Below are positions 9,643 to 19,713 of a stretch of 64,000 bases of DNA, one piece after another (position 1 is the stretch's first letter; every line of letters begins with the position of its first letter). The position numbers were made by a program, and so were the translations under genes. Below the pieces are notes generated by a model that saw only the letters and a list, made by a program, of their open reading frames with translations, did no database searches and was not told the DNA's origin. The stretch is taken from contig MOWL01000002.1 of the NCBI GenBank assembly GCA_002110485.1, positions 1,178,001 to 1,242,000 on the forward strand, read 5' to 3'. The stretch comes from Emergomyces orientalis. Lineage: Eukaryota > Ascomycota > Eurotiomycetes > Onygenales > Ajellomycetaceae.

Positions 9643-12168
9643 ATGTCTCACACCGCCGAACTGTACAAATATACAACTCTCCCCACGGCAACCTCCATCC
9701 GTCTCCTCCGCATCGACTCGAAAGAATCTATAAATGCTTCAACAAACAGCGCCCATATAACCTGCAGCTTCAAAATAGTCGACCTAAGCACCAACCCATG
9801 CTACCATTCCCTCTCATACACATGGGGAAACCCATATCCCGCGGACAACGAATACTTCCGTCCCAAATATGACGAGGCGCAACTTTCATCCAACAAATAT
9901 GACCCCAAGGAAGGTAAATGTGGCATACATGTCGACGGCAAGTTGTTATACGTGAGCAGGAATTTGTTTGATGCGCTCTGTTCTGTCCCAGACGATGCGT
10001 GGGCGAGGAATTGTAATCGGGGTAATTCGAAGAAAACGAAGGCCCATGCCCCGTTGCATTGGGCAAGTATTTCGGGGAATGAGAAATTCTTACTGTCGGT
10101 TTTGGCGGGCGGGGGGAGTGTGGATGTTAATGTTGTGGACGGCGTGGGGAGGTCAGCATTGAGTTTTGCGGCCGAGTTTGGGAGGCTGGGGGTTGTTAAG
10201 ATTTTGATGGGGGCGGGGGTTGATGAGCGGATTTTGGATGCTGAGGGAAAAATGGCGGTGGATTATGCAAAAGAAAATGGGCATGGGGAAATTGTGGGGT
10301 TTTTGGAAGCTTGGGAAGGGGGCGAAGCACAAGTGCGAGACGGAGAGGGGAATCTGCATGCTCCTCTGCAGTTACCGGATGGCCCGCAGGTCTGGGTATG
10401 GATTGATCAGATATGTATTAATCAGGAAAATCTCGAAGAACTGGCTATACAGGTTACTATGATGGATCAGATCTACCAAAAGGCGCAGTACACCTTGTTG
10501 TGGTTGGGGCCTGAAGATCAGTATACTGAGACGGCCATAAAGGCTATCTGGAAGATCGATTCAGCTCCTGCTGATTTCCAGCATAGCGAAATAACGCCGT
10601 ATGCCAATGAGGGAAAAGAGGTATATGAGAAAGCGGATATCCCCTTTATCTCTCCAGAGGAGTGGGCGGCTCTCGCAGCTATTTTCCTTCGCGATTACTT
10701 TCGCCGACTCTGGGTGGTTCAAGAAAATGTGCTCTCAGGGACGATCATCGGATATTGTGGCAAGCACGAAATTCCCTGGACGGAGTTTTGCCGAGTTGCC
10801 CAGCTTGTGTATTTCAGGCAGCTACTGCTTGGCCATATTACGTCGACCATATACATCAATCGCAAAGATGTAGTTGATGGTATAGAGAGCCGGGCGGTTT
10901 CCCTGGTGCAGTGGAGGGAGAGATTTGAAAAAGGGGACAAAGCAGCGGTACCGAAAAAGTTCTCCCTCGAAAGCCTCTTGTTTGATACTTGGAATTTCCG
11001 CGCAACTGATCCTCGCGACAAGATTTTCGGTCTGTATGGCCTTCTCAATCAGGCTGGACAAGCCAAGTGGCGGCCGGACTACCACAAGTCTGTGGAAGAG
11101 GTATACGCACAAGCGACTAAAAAGATAATGCAACAATCTGGGGAATTACGTATGCTTTCTGCCGCTGTTGATTACTCTCTTCGAAATATCCCAACCCTTC
11201 CATCATGGGTGCCGGATTATAGCATGACGTACACAAATATGATGAGTGCGGTATACAATGCTGCCGGAGATCTTCCTGTCTATCCCATAAGACCAACAGC
11301 TTGGGATGTACTTGGAGTATCTGGCGTTAAAATTGATACTATCCTGGATATAGGAAACACCACCAATGGCCCCAGTGATCTACACATGATTTTTGATCCA
11401 CGGTGGCTTGAGCTACTCCTGCTTCTGCCTGTCAAATATCACAATGGCCAAACCAGAACGGAGGCGCTCTGGCGCACAATCTGTGCAGATCAGCATGTTA
11501 AACAAACTGGTCCTGCGCCAGCTAGTTACGGAGATGCCTTCCGCAAAGCGTTGTGCGTGATGGTATCTGTTCTGGCAAAGCAAGAAATCAAGACGGCGGT
11601 AGAGAATCCGAAGCTTCCCCCGAGCCTGAAAGCAGCCCTTGGTCGCGTGAGAAAGATATGGTCAACCCCACCAATGTCCACAATGACAGCAGAAGACATC
11701 GAGTTCGATTTCTCAGAGCCTGGTCGAAATCTGAGTAGTCCCGAACATCGGAATTTGATCTATTATCTATTCAAGCTGCAATGTTTTGCGTTCACAGAGC
11801 CTTCACCCTTCACACCGACACTCGAACAAGTAGAGGAATATTACAATAGTACGAGCTGGGAAGCCTACGAAGAACACAAGAGGATTGTGCTTCCAGGAGA
11901 ATGCAGCGATTTTTATCAGTCTGTACGAAACAGATATGGTAAGCGTCGCGTTTTTGTTACTTCGAAGAGGTATCTCGGCCTTGGGCCAGGGTCAATGTTG
12001 GCAGGGGATGAAATATGGGTATTGCCGGGGGCAGGGGCGGTTTTCGTATTAAGAAAACTCGGAGATTCTTCGATGCGAATGGTTGGGGAGGCGTACATGC
12101 ATGGTGCTATGAATGGAGAGCTTGCTCAGGGGTTATCTGGAGAATTATGTGATATTGAGATCCTGTAG
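9643..12168 (+). CDS. HET-domain protein with ankyrin repeats inserted inside the HET domain
   Basis: This is an intronless gene of 841 aa. The HET domain (heterokaryon-incompatibility family, linked to non-self recognition and programmed cell death in filamentous fungi) begins with HSLSYTWGNP (about 55-64) and the INGKxxxVxxNLxxAL-like block (about 95-112). Instead of passing directly to the next motif, it continues into about 128 extra residues with ankyrin-type repeats (about 134-225: APLHWASISGN, SALSFAAEFGRLGVVKILM, AVDYAKENGHGEIVGFL). The HET domain then resumes at VWIDQICINQ (about 252-261), with MMDQIYQKA, LLWLG, RRLWVVQE and ATDPRDKIFGLYGL. The C-terminal 350 residues look like the usual HET-protein tail. 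The ankyrin-coding stretch (about 10040-10320) is strikingly G-rich on the sense strand compared with its flanks, suggesting a separate origin. No NACHT or NB-ARC motif is present. Confidence 0.92.
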   Translation: MSHTAELYKYTTLPTATSIRLLRIDSKESINASTNSAHITCSFKIVDLSTNPCYHSLSYTWGNPYPADNEYFRPKYDEAQLSSNKYDPKEGKCGIHVDGKLLYVSRNLFDALCSVPDDAWARNCNRGNSKKTKAHAPLHWASISGNEKFLLSVLAGGGSVDVNVVDGVGRSALSFAAEFGRLGVVKILMGAGVDERILDAEGKMAVDYAKENGHGEIVGFLEAWEGGEAQVRDGEGNLHAPLQLPDGPQVWVWIDQICINQENLEELAIQVTMMDQIYQKAQYTLLWLGPEDQYTETAIKAIWKIDSAPADFQHSEITPYANEGKEVYEKADIPFISPEEWAALAAIFLRDYFRRLWVVQENVLSGTIIGYCGKHEIPWTEFCRVAQLVYFRQLLLGHITSTIYINRKDVVDGIESRAVSLVQWRERFEKGDKAAVPKKFSLESLLFDTWNFRATDPRDKIFGLYGLLNQAGQAKWRPDYHKSVEEVYAQATKKIMQQSGELRMLSAAVDYSLRNIPTLPSWVPDYSMTYTNMMSAVYNAAGDLPVYPIRPTAWDVLGVSGVKIDTILDIGNTTNGPSDLHMIFDPRWLELLLLLPVKYHNGQTRTEALWRTICADQHVKQTGPAPASYGDAFRKALCVMVSVLAKQEIKTAVENPKLPPSLKAALGRVRKIWSTPPMSTMTAEDIEFDFSEPGRNLSSPEHRNLIYYLFKLQCFAFTEPSPFTPTLEQVEEYYNSTSWEAYEEHKRIVLPGECSDFYQSVRNRYGKRRVFVTSKRYLGLGPGSMLAGDEIWVLPGAGAVFVLRKLGDSSMRMVGEAYMHGAMNGELAQGLSGELCDIEIL

Positions 12169-13019
12169 CGTCGATTTAGTTACCCCTGGAGCTATTTCTG
12201 AATTCCAATAACTCTAAAGAAGTGGAACATGTATCAATGTGTTACCAAGGGTAATAGAGGATATAACCGAAGGTGACGTTCTTTGCGCCCAATAATAGTG
12301 ATCGATTGGAGCGTTGGCGCTGTCGTCCAATTAAGCTTAAATTCTCTAACGAGTGGCTGTCTTACCCCATATATTCAAGCTATTTTGGATCTCATATCCA
12401 TGGCCCAAGACGTCCATAGAAAGGAACGACATCCCCGACTACGTATAGGAGGGGTTTAGTGAGAAATATACTCCACCAAACAGAACATTAACGTCCAACC
12501 TGCTTCACAGCAAGAATGTAGAAGTGGAAATTCCGCTGAAGTATCCAGAAAATTTTTCTTCTGTCCTTGGATACGATCACCATGGCTCACGAAGCTGTAT
12601 CCTCCAAGGTTATGTTCATCCACACTATGCGCATTGGTTGCGCTATCTGCAGATGGGCAGTGTGTATGCTTCTTTCCTTGCAAACCAGTCAGCTTCAATG
12701 CGACGAGATTTGTTTGGATGCGCTTTCCCATTTCCTCCGCTTGTTGCCCCTTTCTGCCTCCGATTGATTTCATATTCATTTGCTCCAGATGCAATGCGAT
12801 ATTTTATCTTCCAACAGTATCCAAATATACAGGCATTCTTCCCATTACCGCAGAGCGCAATCATTCCTAACCTTGAGGCCATTGCATATCTACCTGACGT
12901 AGCTTTCCTGCTGCCAAACGCAGATAACAGTTTCTTATGGTGCTTTCCACCAAATACTTGGGTTTTCAAGGTCAAAATATTTGCCCTTCAATACCTGAGT
13001 TATTTTTATCAGTGCACGT
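12169..13019. other. Intergenic region upstream of the permease gene
   Basis: No supported gene. Open frames on both strands overlap one another here and show no recognisable domain or convincing codon pattern. It presumably contains the HET gene 3' end and the permease promoter. Confidence 0.5.
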
Positions 13020-15104
13020 ATGTCGCGGCCGCGAGTATCAGATGCCCAGCGAAATGCATCTCCATTATGCAGGGCGATTTCGCCTAGGGCTGTTCAGTCG
13101 CCTTCGGGTATTTTAAGACAAGATGGGAACCATGAAAGTATAGCCAAAAGGAGCTCAGGGAATTCAGGACTTAGTACGGAGCTGTGTGAGAATAGCAAGC
13201 CTTTCCCTTATTCTTTTTAGTCTATCTTGTGTTATGTTGATGAAGACTTTGAATTGTTGCTGATAGGTTTTCACATTTGTTGTGCTCACAGATACCAGCA
13301 GCGTGACGGAACAATGCCCTGACGAGCGAAGGCAGATAGGAGTCGTCAGCGCTTCCTTTTTGATCTTTAATAGGATTATGGGAACAGGTATATTTGCAAC
13401 TCCCAGCGCCATTCTGGCGCTCACAGGTAGTGTTGGGCTATCTTTGATAGTGTGGATTATGGGTATGGTTATTGCCATGACTGGCACGGCGGTGTTTCTT
13501 GAATTCGGAACTACCATCCCTAGGTAACTTGTCTGAACTTTTTATCCGGCTCAGTCCTGCGGAATGGCGCTGTGTATTGACGAATGATAGGAACGGGGGA
13601 GAAAAGAATTACCTCGAATACGTTTACACAAAGCCGAGATTTCTAGCCACAGCTATGTTCGCCTCGTACGCACTGTTTCTGGGCTGGGCGGCAGGTAATA
13701 GCGTTGCATTTGGCGAGTATGTTCTTCATGCTGCGGATATTGAAGTAAACCGATGGAATCAACGGGGTATCGGGTTTGCATGCATTACTGTGGCCTTTCT
13801 CATACACGCAACAGCTGTCCAATGGGGGCTACGCTTGCAGAATCTGCTGGGAGCTATGAAGTTTCTTATAGTCCTTCTAATTGTGGTTGGAGGGGCTGTG
13901 GCTCTCGGTGGTCGCCTGAAAATTGAGAAGCCTGATAACTTTTCTCGTCCCTTCGAAGGAAGTATCCCAAGCGTATATGGGATTGTAACAGCCTTGTATA
14001 GCGTGATATGGTCGTACATTGGCTATTCAAATGCAAACTATGTGAGTTTTCGCAGGGTTATAGCTTCTCACATTTATCGCCGGATTCTTACATGTTACCA
14101 GTCCTTGAGCGAGACGAGAAATCCAGCTCGGACATTGAAAATCGCCGCGCCCATAGGGGTTGGCCTCGCTGGCGTTTTATATATGCTTGTCAATGTTGCA
14201 TATTTTGCCGCTGTCCCGAAGCAAGAGATCCTGGGGTCCGGACGTATCCTGGCTGCCTCCTTTTTCCGGAACGTTTTTGGGCCTAAAGCAGAGCGGGTTT
14301 TATCGATTTTTATCGCCTTGTGTGCCTTTGGGAATGTTCAGTCCGTTATATTTTCCCAGGGCAGAAGTGAGTACAGGATATGCATGCTTGAAGCCGAAAT
14401 TGAACGGCTAATGTCCTAATAGTTATTCAGGAGTTAGGTCGGGAAGGAGTTCTGCCATTTTCCAGATTTTGGGCCAGCAATAGGCCTTTCAACTCCCCGG
14501 CGGCAGGGCTTTTCGAACATTATGTTATATCCGCCATAGTCATGCTTGCTCCGCCACCAGGAGATGCATACAACTTCTTGCTCAAGTCAGTCTTAAACTC
14601 TATATTCAGCGACGTGTATCTGACTTCTATCCCTCCAGCTTGATTTCCTATCCGCTTTCGGTTGTCAACATATTTGTCTCCGCTGCTTTGATGCACATTT
14701 ATATGTTTCCAAAACGGTACCCAGACTGGTCTCCAACCATACGTGCCAGTCGAGTAATTACTTTATTTTTCCTCCTTTCCAACGTCTTCCTGGCAGTGGC
14801 ACCTTACCTACCGCCACCAGATAAGGAGCATAATGTCTATGCGCATTTGCCATACTATATTCACTGCGTTGTGGGGCTTGGTATATTTGCGGTTGGAGCG
14901 ATATATTGGCTTTTTTGGGCAGCATTGTTACCTTGGATCGGGAAGTATCGCCTGGTGGAAGAAATAGTAATTGCTCCGGATGGCTGGTCGAGGCAAATCA
15001 TAACTCGAATTCCTATCGGCAGGGAGGAGAAGATGAAGGCTGGGCTGGGTGGAAATGGAAGGGCTGGAATGGGTGCGGTGTCTGTGCCCACCGTTAAAGG
15101 GTAA
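13020..15104 (+). CDS. Amino-acid permease, MUP1-like (LAT/APC superfamily)
   Basis: This is a plasma-membrane amino-acid transporter resembling high-affinity methionine permeases of the fungal LAT group. Six exons are inferred: 13020-13185, 13292-13523, 13591-14041, 14102-14366, 14423-14585 and 14639-15104, giving about 580 aa with roughly twelve hydrophobic segments. Family landmarks are FLIFNRIMGTGIFATPS (first membrane segment with the GTGIF substrate loop), PRNGGEKNYLEYVY rejoined across intron 2, LGWAAGNSVAFGEY, SETRNPARTLKIAAPIG, and QELGREGVLPFSRFWAS rejoined across intron 4. For intron 4 the acceptor at 14421-14422 is chosen over a nearby CAG because only it keeps the frame. The first exon encodes a hydrophilic cytosolic tail, the least certain part. 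Methionine specificity is inferred from family resemblance. Confidence 0.88.
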
Positions 15105-16051
15105 TGCATTTGTTGTCCCGTTTTGACAGGCGATTCTGAGCAAAGCAGTCATTCAACTATCGCTATTGCAGATTATGATACATATCTTACACATGATACC
15201 TCTTAATTAAAAATGCTGCACGAATTGAGGGGGTCGGTTTAACCTGCAGAACCAAAATTATCCTGGTTATTTGTTTGCACAATGACAAAGACAAATCGTA
15301 AAAGAAAAAGAATGTTCCAGTCTTCTATGGAGGTGAACTCATTGTACTGTACATATACCTATGCAGTGGAACGCACCTCCTCAAACTTTGCCGGATTTGA
15401 TCTAGCAAGAGTCTATAGCCTTTTACAGAATATAGTATACTATAAAAGGCTGAGCAGATCGAGACATGGCTGATTGACTCGAACTGCCAGAATTATATCC
15501 ATATCTTGCATATTGTTTGGAAAGGGAAGAAAGAGGAAAAGAAAAAGGTCCACCAGAAGAAAAGAATAGAAAAATTAATGTGAAAATAAAAAATTAATGA
15601 CTAAGCAGGATATTCTCCAGGAGCGGACTAGTGTATCCTCTTTGGTTTGATATTTGATTGGACCGGAGACAGCTACTTCTCGATGCTAGTAAATTGGCAG
15701 GACTACCAAGTACCTACCTAGTACCTCTCCCGTGTCCCAAGCCAGATTCAATTCCGCCGCAGCTGAAGTTTTTTTTCTGCGGGAAAAATATATACCGGAA
15801 GAATTGGGTTGTTTTATATCCGCAAACAATCCCAGCAAAGTCCCATTGTTTGTTCTATTTGCGGTCAGCTTTGACTTGGGCATCAGCCGCAGGCCCGCAG
15901 CCCGCAAAACAGGCCGCTCTCGTTTCCTCGTTTTCCCTGTTCTCTCAGCCCAACCAGTGGTGGGTTGGCGTTCATTGGCTCCCGTCCAGAGCCTCTCGTC
16001 CCCCCCTCCCCGCCTTCGTATATCTCTCCTTGCCCCGCCTCGCCGCAGCCA
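15105..16051. other. Intergenic region upstream of aminopeptidase
   Basis: No gene seen. The open frames spanning 15658-16176 on both strands reflect the GC-rich 5' leader of the aminopeptidase gene. A TGTACTGTACAT motif lies at about 15345-15356, similar to motifs at 43.0 kb and 46.6-46.8 kb. Confidence 0.5.
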
Positions 16052-19000
16052 ATGCTTCCTTTCAACTCCAGGAACGCCCGGTCGGTCCTGAACATCGCAA
16101 AGAGACAACAACTCGGGATTCCTGTCGCTGCTTCCAGGCAGACTCTCTCTCCGCGACTGCTACACCTTGCAAGTAGAGTTCATCCTTTGTCAACAACATC
16201 CACAACATCTAAAACAAGCACATCCACAACCCAAACCACAGCGTTCCCCATCCGCCCACGACCTCGATTTACCCCTCGTACCACCGTTGCCCGTCAGGCT
16301 AAGAGATACTGCTCCTATCGAAAGATGTGTCTCGCAAGGCAAGGAGACGATGCTATTGGAGGAGCTACGGCGTTGGCTGGCCGAGAGATCCTCCCAACTA
16401 ATGTCAAGCCATTGCATTATGATTTGACGTTGGAACCGGATTTCGAGAAGTTTACTTACAAGGGTACCGTTGTCATAGAGTACGTGAAGCATATTTCCCC
16501 TTGAGAGGAGGATATGTGTGTTATAGCTTTACTGATTGCAACCTTTCGCCCTACAGCCTTGATACTGTTGAAGACACCAATTCGATTTCCCTGAACTCCA
16601 CGGACATCGATATCCATACCTCCACTGTTTCTGCTAATGGTGTCGAGGTGGCTTCAAATCCATCCGTCTCCCTAAACAAGGAAAAGCAAACTGCCACTAT
16701 TAGCTTCGACAAGAAAATTCCAGCTGGACAAAGAGCTCAGCTGAAGCTGACTTTTACGGGTACTTTGAATGATAACATGGCTGGTTTCTATAGATGCTCC
16801 TACAAGGGTCCCAATGGCGAGAAGAAATATATCGCCTCCAGCCAAATGGAGCCAACGGATGCTCGCAGAGCATTCCCCTGCTTCGATGAACCTGCGTTGA
16901 AGGCGGAATTCACTGTCACCTTGATCGCAGATAAGAATTTGACGTGTTTGAGTAACATGGATGTTGTATCGGAGACTGAAGTACAGTCCGAGATCACAGG
17001 GGGCACAAGGAAAGCAGTCAAATTCAACAAGTCTCCGTTGATGTCAACATACCTCGTTGCTTTCATCGTTGGTGAACTCAAATACATTGAAACAAATGAC
17101 TTTAGAGTCCCCATCCGCGTCTACGCCACTCCCGACCAAGATATCGAGCATGGAAGGTTCTCCCTGGATCTTGCGGCAAAGACCCTCGAGTTTTACGAAA
17201 AGGCGTTCGACAACGAATTTCCACTCCCCAAAATGGACATGGTTGCCGTGCCAGACTTTTCCGCGGGCGCGATGGAAAATTGGGGCTTGATCACCTACCG
17301 CGTCGTAGATGTTCTGTACGATGAGAAGACCGCGGGTGCGGCTACCAAACAACGAATTGCTGAGACTGTGCAGCATGAATTGGCGCACCAATGGTTTGGC
17401 AACCTTGTCACAATGGATTTCTGGGATGGTCTCTGGCTCAACGAAGGTTTTGCCACCTGGATGTCCTGGTACTCATGCAATGTTTTCTATCCTGAGTGGA
17501 AGGTCTGGGAATCTTATGTCATCGACAACCTTCAAATGGCTCTGTCTCTGGATTCTCTCCGAAGCAGCCACCCTGTGGAGGTTCCTGTCAAGCGGGCAGA
17601 TGAGATTAACCAGATTTTCGATGCTATCTCATATTCAAAGGGATCATCTGTGCTTAGAATGATTTCCAAATACATGGGTGAAGAGCAATTCATCCAGGGC
17701 GTCCGGAACTACATCAAGAAACACGCCTACAAAAACACCGAAACTGCTGACCTGTGGGCAGCACTAAGCGAAGCAAGTGGTGGTAAACCTATCGAGTCGG
17801 TAATGGACGTCTGGACTAAGAATGTCGGATTCCCAGTCGTTGCTGTTTCGGAAAACGCTGGGAAGGGTTCCATTTCCGTGAAACAAAACCGCTTTCTGCG
17901 AACCGGAGACGTCAAGCCAGAAGAGGACAAGACCATATTTCCCGTTATGCTTAGTTTGAAAACTCGTGAGGGTATTAACGAAACGCTCATGCTCACCGAC
18001 CGTGAGGCAGAGTTTAAAGTCCCGGATCTTGAATTTTTCAAGCTTAATGCAGATCATTCTGGGATATATCGAACCTCCTATAGCCCAGAACGCCTCGCAA
18101 AGCTTGGAAAGGCGGTGAAAGAGGGGCTTTTAACTGTGGAAGACAGAGCCGGAATGATCGCTGACGCTGGGGCACTGGCTGCCTCTGGTTATCAGAAAAC
18201 ATCTGGCATACTTTCTCTGCTGAAGGGATTCGATAGTGAGCCACAGTTTGTTGTGTGGAACGAAATCCTCACTCGTATCGGTTCGATCCGTGGCGCATGG
18301 ATGTTTGAAGATAGCAAGATCAAAGACGCATTAAAGGGGCTGCAGCGCTCTCTGGTCAGCGCAAAAACACATGAGCTTGGGTGGACATTCTCCAAGGATG
18401 ATGGCCACGTTCTTCAGCAATTCAAAGCATTGATGTTTAGCGCTGCCGGATCATCTGGAGACCAAGAGGTTGTGACGGCCGCAAAGGACATGTTCAACCG
18501 CTTTGCCAATGGTGATCATGCGGCTATCCATCCCAACATTCGGGGAAGTGTCTTCGATATTGCCCTTCGAGACGGTGGGGAAAAAGAATACAATGTTGTG
18601 CTTGACCGGTACCGTAATGCACCAACTTCCGCAGAAAAGAATACAGCTCTTCGCTGCTTGGGTAGTGCAGATCACGCCGTATTAATCCAAAAGACGCTTT
18701 CTCTTTGCCTGTCGGACGAGGTGAGAGCTCAAGATATTTATATGCCACTCTCTGGGTTACGCCTGCACGCGAATGGTATCACTGCTAGATGGGAATGGCT
18801 CAAGCAGAATTGGGAGGCAGTTACCAAGCGATTGCCTCCTGAATTTGGCATGTTAGGCTCAGTTGTGCAGATTTGCACCGGGAGCTTATCGACAGAGGCC
18901 CAAATTCAAGATGTTATCTCCTTCTTTGAAGGCAAGGATCAGAAGGTTCGTGGCTCGTCATACTTTTCATTATGAGGCCGAAAATAAACATCATTTTTTG

Positions 19001-19139
19001 CTAACAATTACCGCACTAGGGATTTGATCGCTCCCTTCAACAAAGTCTTGACGGCCTCCATGCTAAAACTAGCTGGCTCAAACGCGACCGTGCTGACGTA
19101 GAGAACTGGCTTAACAAAAATGGCTATGTTAATTCGTAG
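16052..19139 (+). CDS. APE2: M1-family zinc aminopeptidase (Ape2/Aap1-like)
   Basis: This enzyme removes N-terminal residues from peptides (puromycin-sensitive aminopeptidase class). Three exons are inferred: 16052-16479, 16557-18945 and 19020-19139, about 978 aa. The exopeptidase motif GAMEN is at 380-384. The zinc site HELAH is at 416-420 with the third ligand in NEGFATW (E439), the correct H-x3-H-x18-E spacing. The ERAP1-like C-terminal helical domain is present, and the last exon gives the conserved ending SWLKRDRADVENWLNKNGY. The first about 91 residues are rich in Arg, Ser and Thr without acidic residues, like a mitochondrial presequence. An internal in-frame ATG (16325, Met92, just after YCSYRK) sits where the conserved cytosolic-type protein would start, so two isoforms are plausible. 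It is convergent with PRP28. Confidence 0.94.
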
Positions 19140-19713
19140 AAATATTAGTGTAATTGTTGACATGATGTGCTGGATTAGGTTTACGCCATGGTGGTTATAG
19201 GAAAGGTGCTGTCTAGGAGCTGGGGAGCGTATAGAGGGAAATATTACCTTTCTTGCATCGTTAGATATTACTGAACTGGTGATTTTGGTATAATTGGTAC
19301 TTGGCCTCCAAATTCTTCGTGACCACAAAGGGGCCAACGCATCACGTACATTTTCATAGTTTAGAATAACTCCTCTGTATTTATCATACTTGATTAGCGT
19401 TTTAAAAATATAATCAATACAATCAGACATAAGGAGTTAACCGGTTTGTATCAAAAACGTATGATCTAATATTTTTTCCCTGTCTTGATCGTGCTTTACA
19501 CATCGATCTTGTTTGCATATACCCTAGAACGAGGTTATCAAGTTGACCCCATAATAATATACAAGCCGATAAAACACGTCATATGCCCATTAAATACGCC
19601 ACCCCGCAAAAAAGGCGCCCAGCGGACCAAAAAAAAGGAAAGGCCAGAAAGAATAATAGGACATGCAAAGCATATCGGAAGAGATTTGGGTAGGGGTGAG
19701 AATTTCACTGATT
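19140..19713. other. Intergenic region between convergent aminopeptidase and PRP28
   Basis: These 574 AT-rich bases hold only the 3' flanks of two convergent genes. Small open frames on both strands are not protein-like. No RNA gene was recognised. Confidence 0.5.

Noticed and set aside
12524..13087. Plus-strand open frame of 187 codons before the permease
   Set aside because: It overlaps the first permease exon in another frame, and another open frame covers part of it on the opposite strand. It has no recognisable domain and looks like a chance frame rich in hydrophobic and Pro residues.
14367..14422. Alternative acceptor at TTATTCAG for permease intron 4
   Set aside because: It would shift the frame and meet a stop after about 16 codons. 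The acceptor eight bases earlier keeps the conserved QELGREGVLPFS block in frame.
5496..15104. Possible secondary-metabolite cluster (regulator, esterase, transporter)
   Set aside because: There is no polyketide synthase, peptide synthetase, terpene synthase, P450 or other core enzyme. The permease is an amino-acid transporter of housekeeping type.
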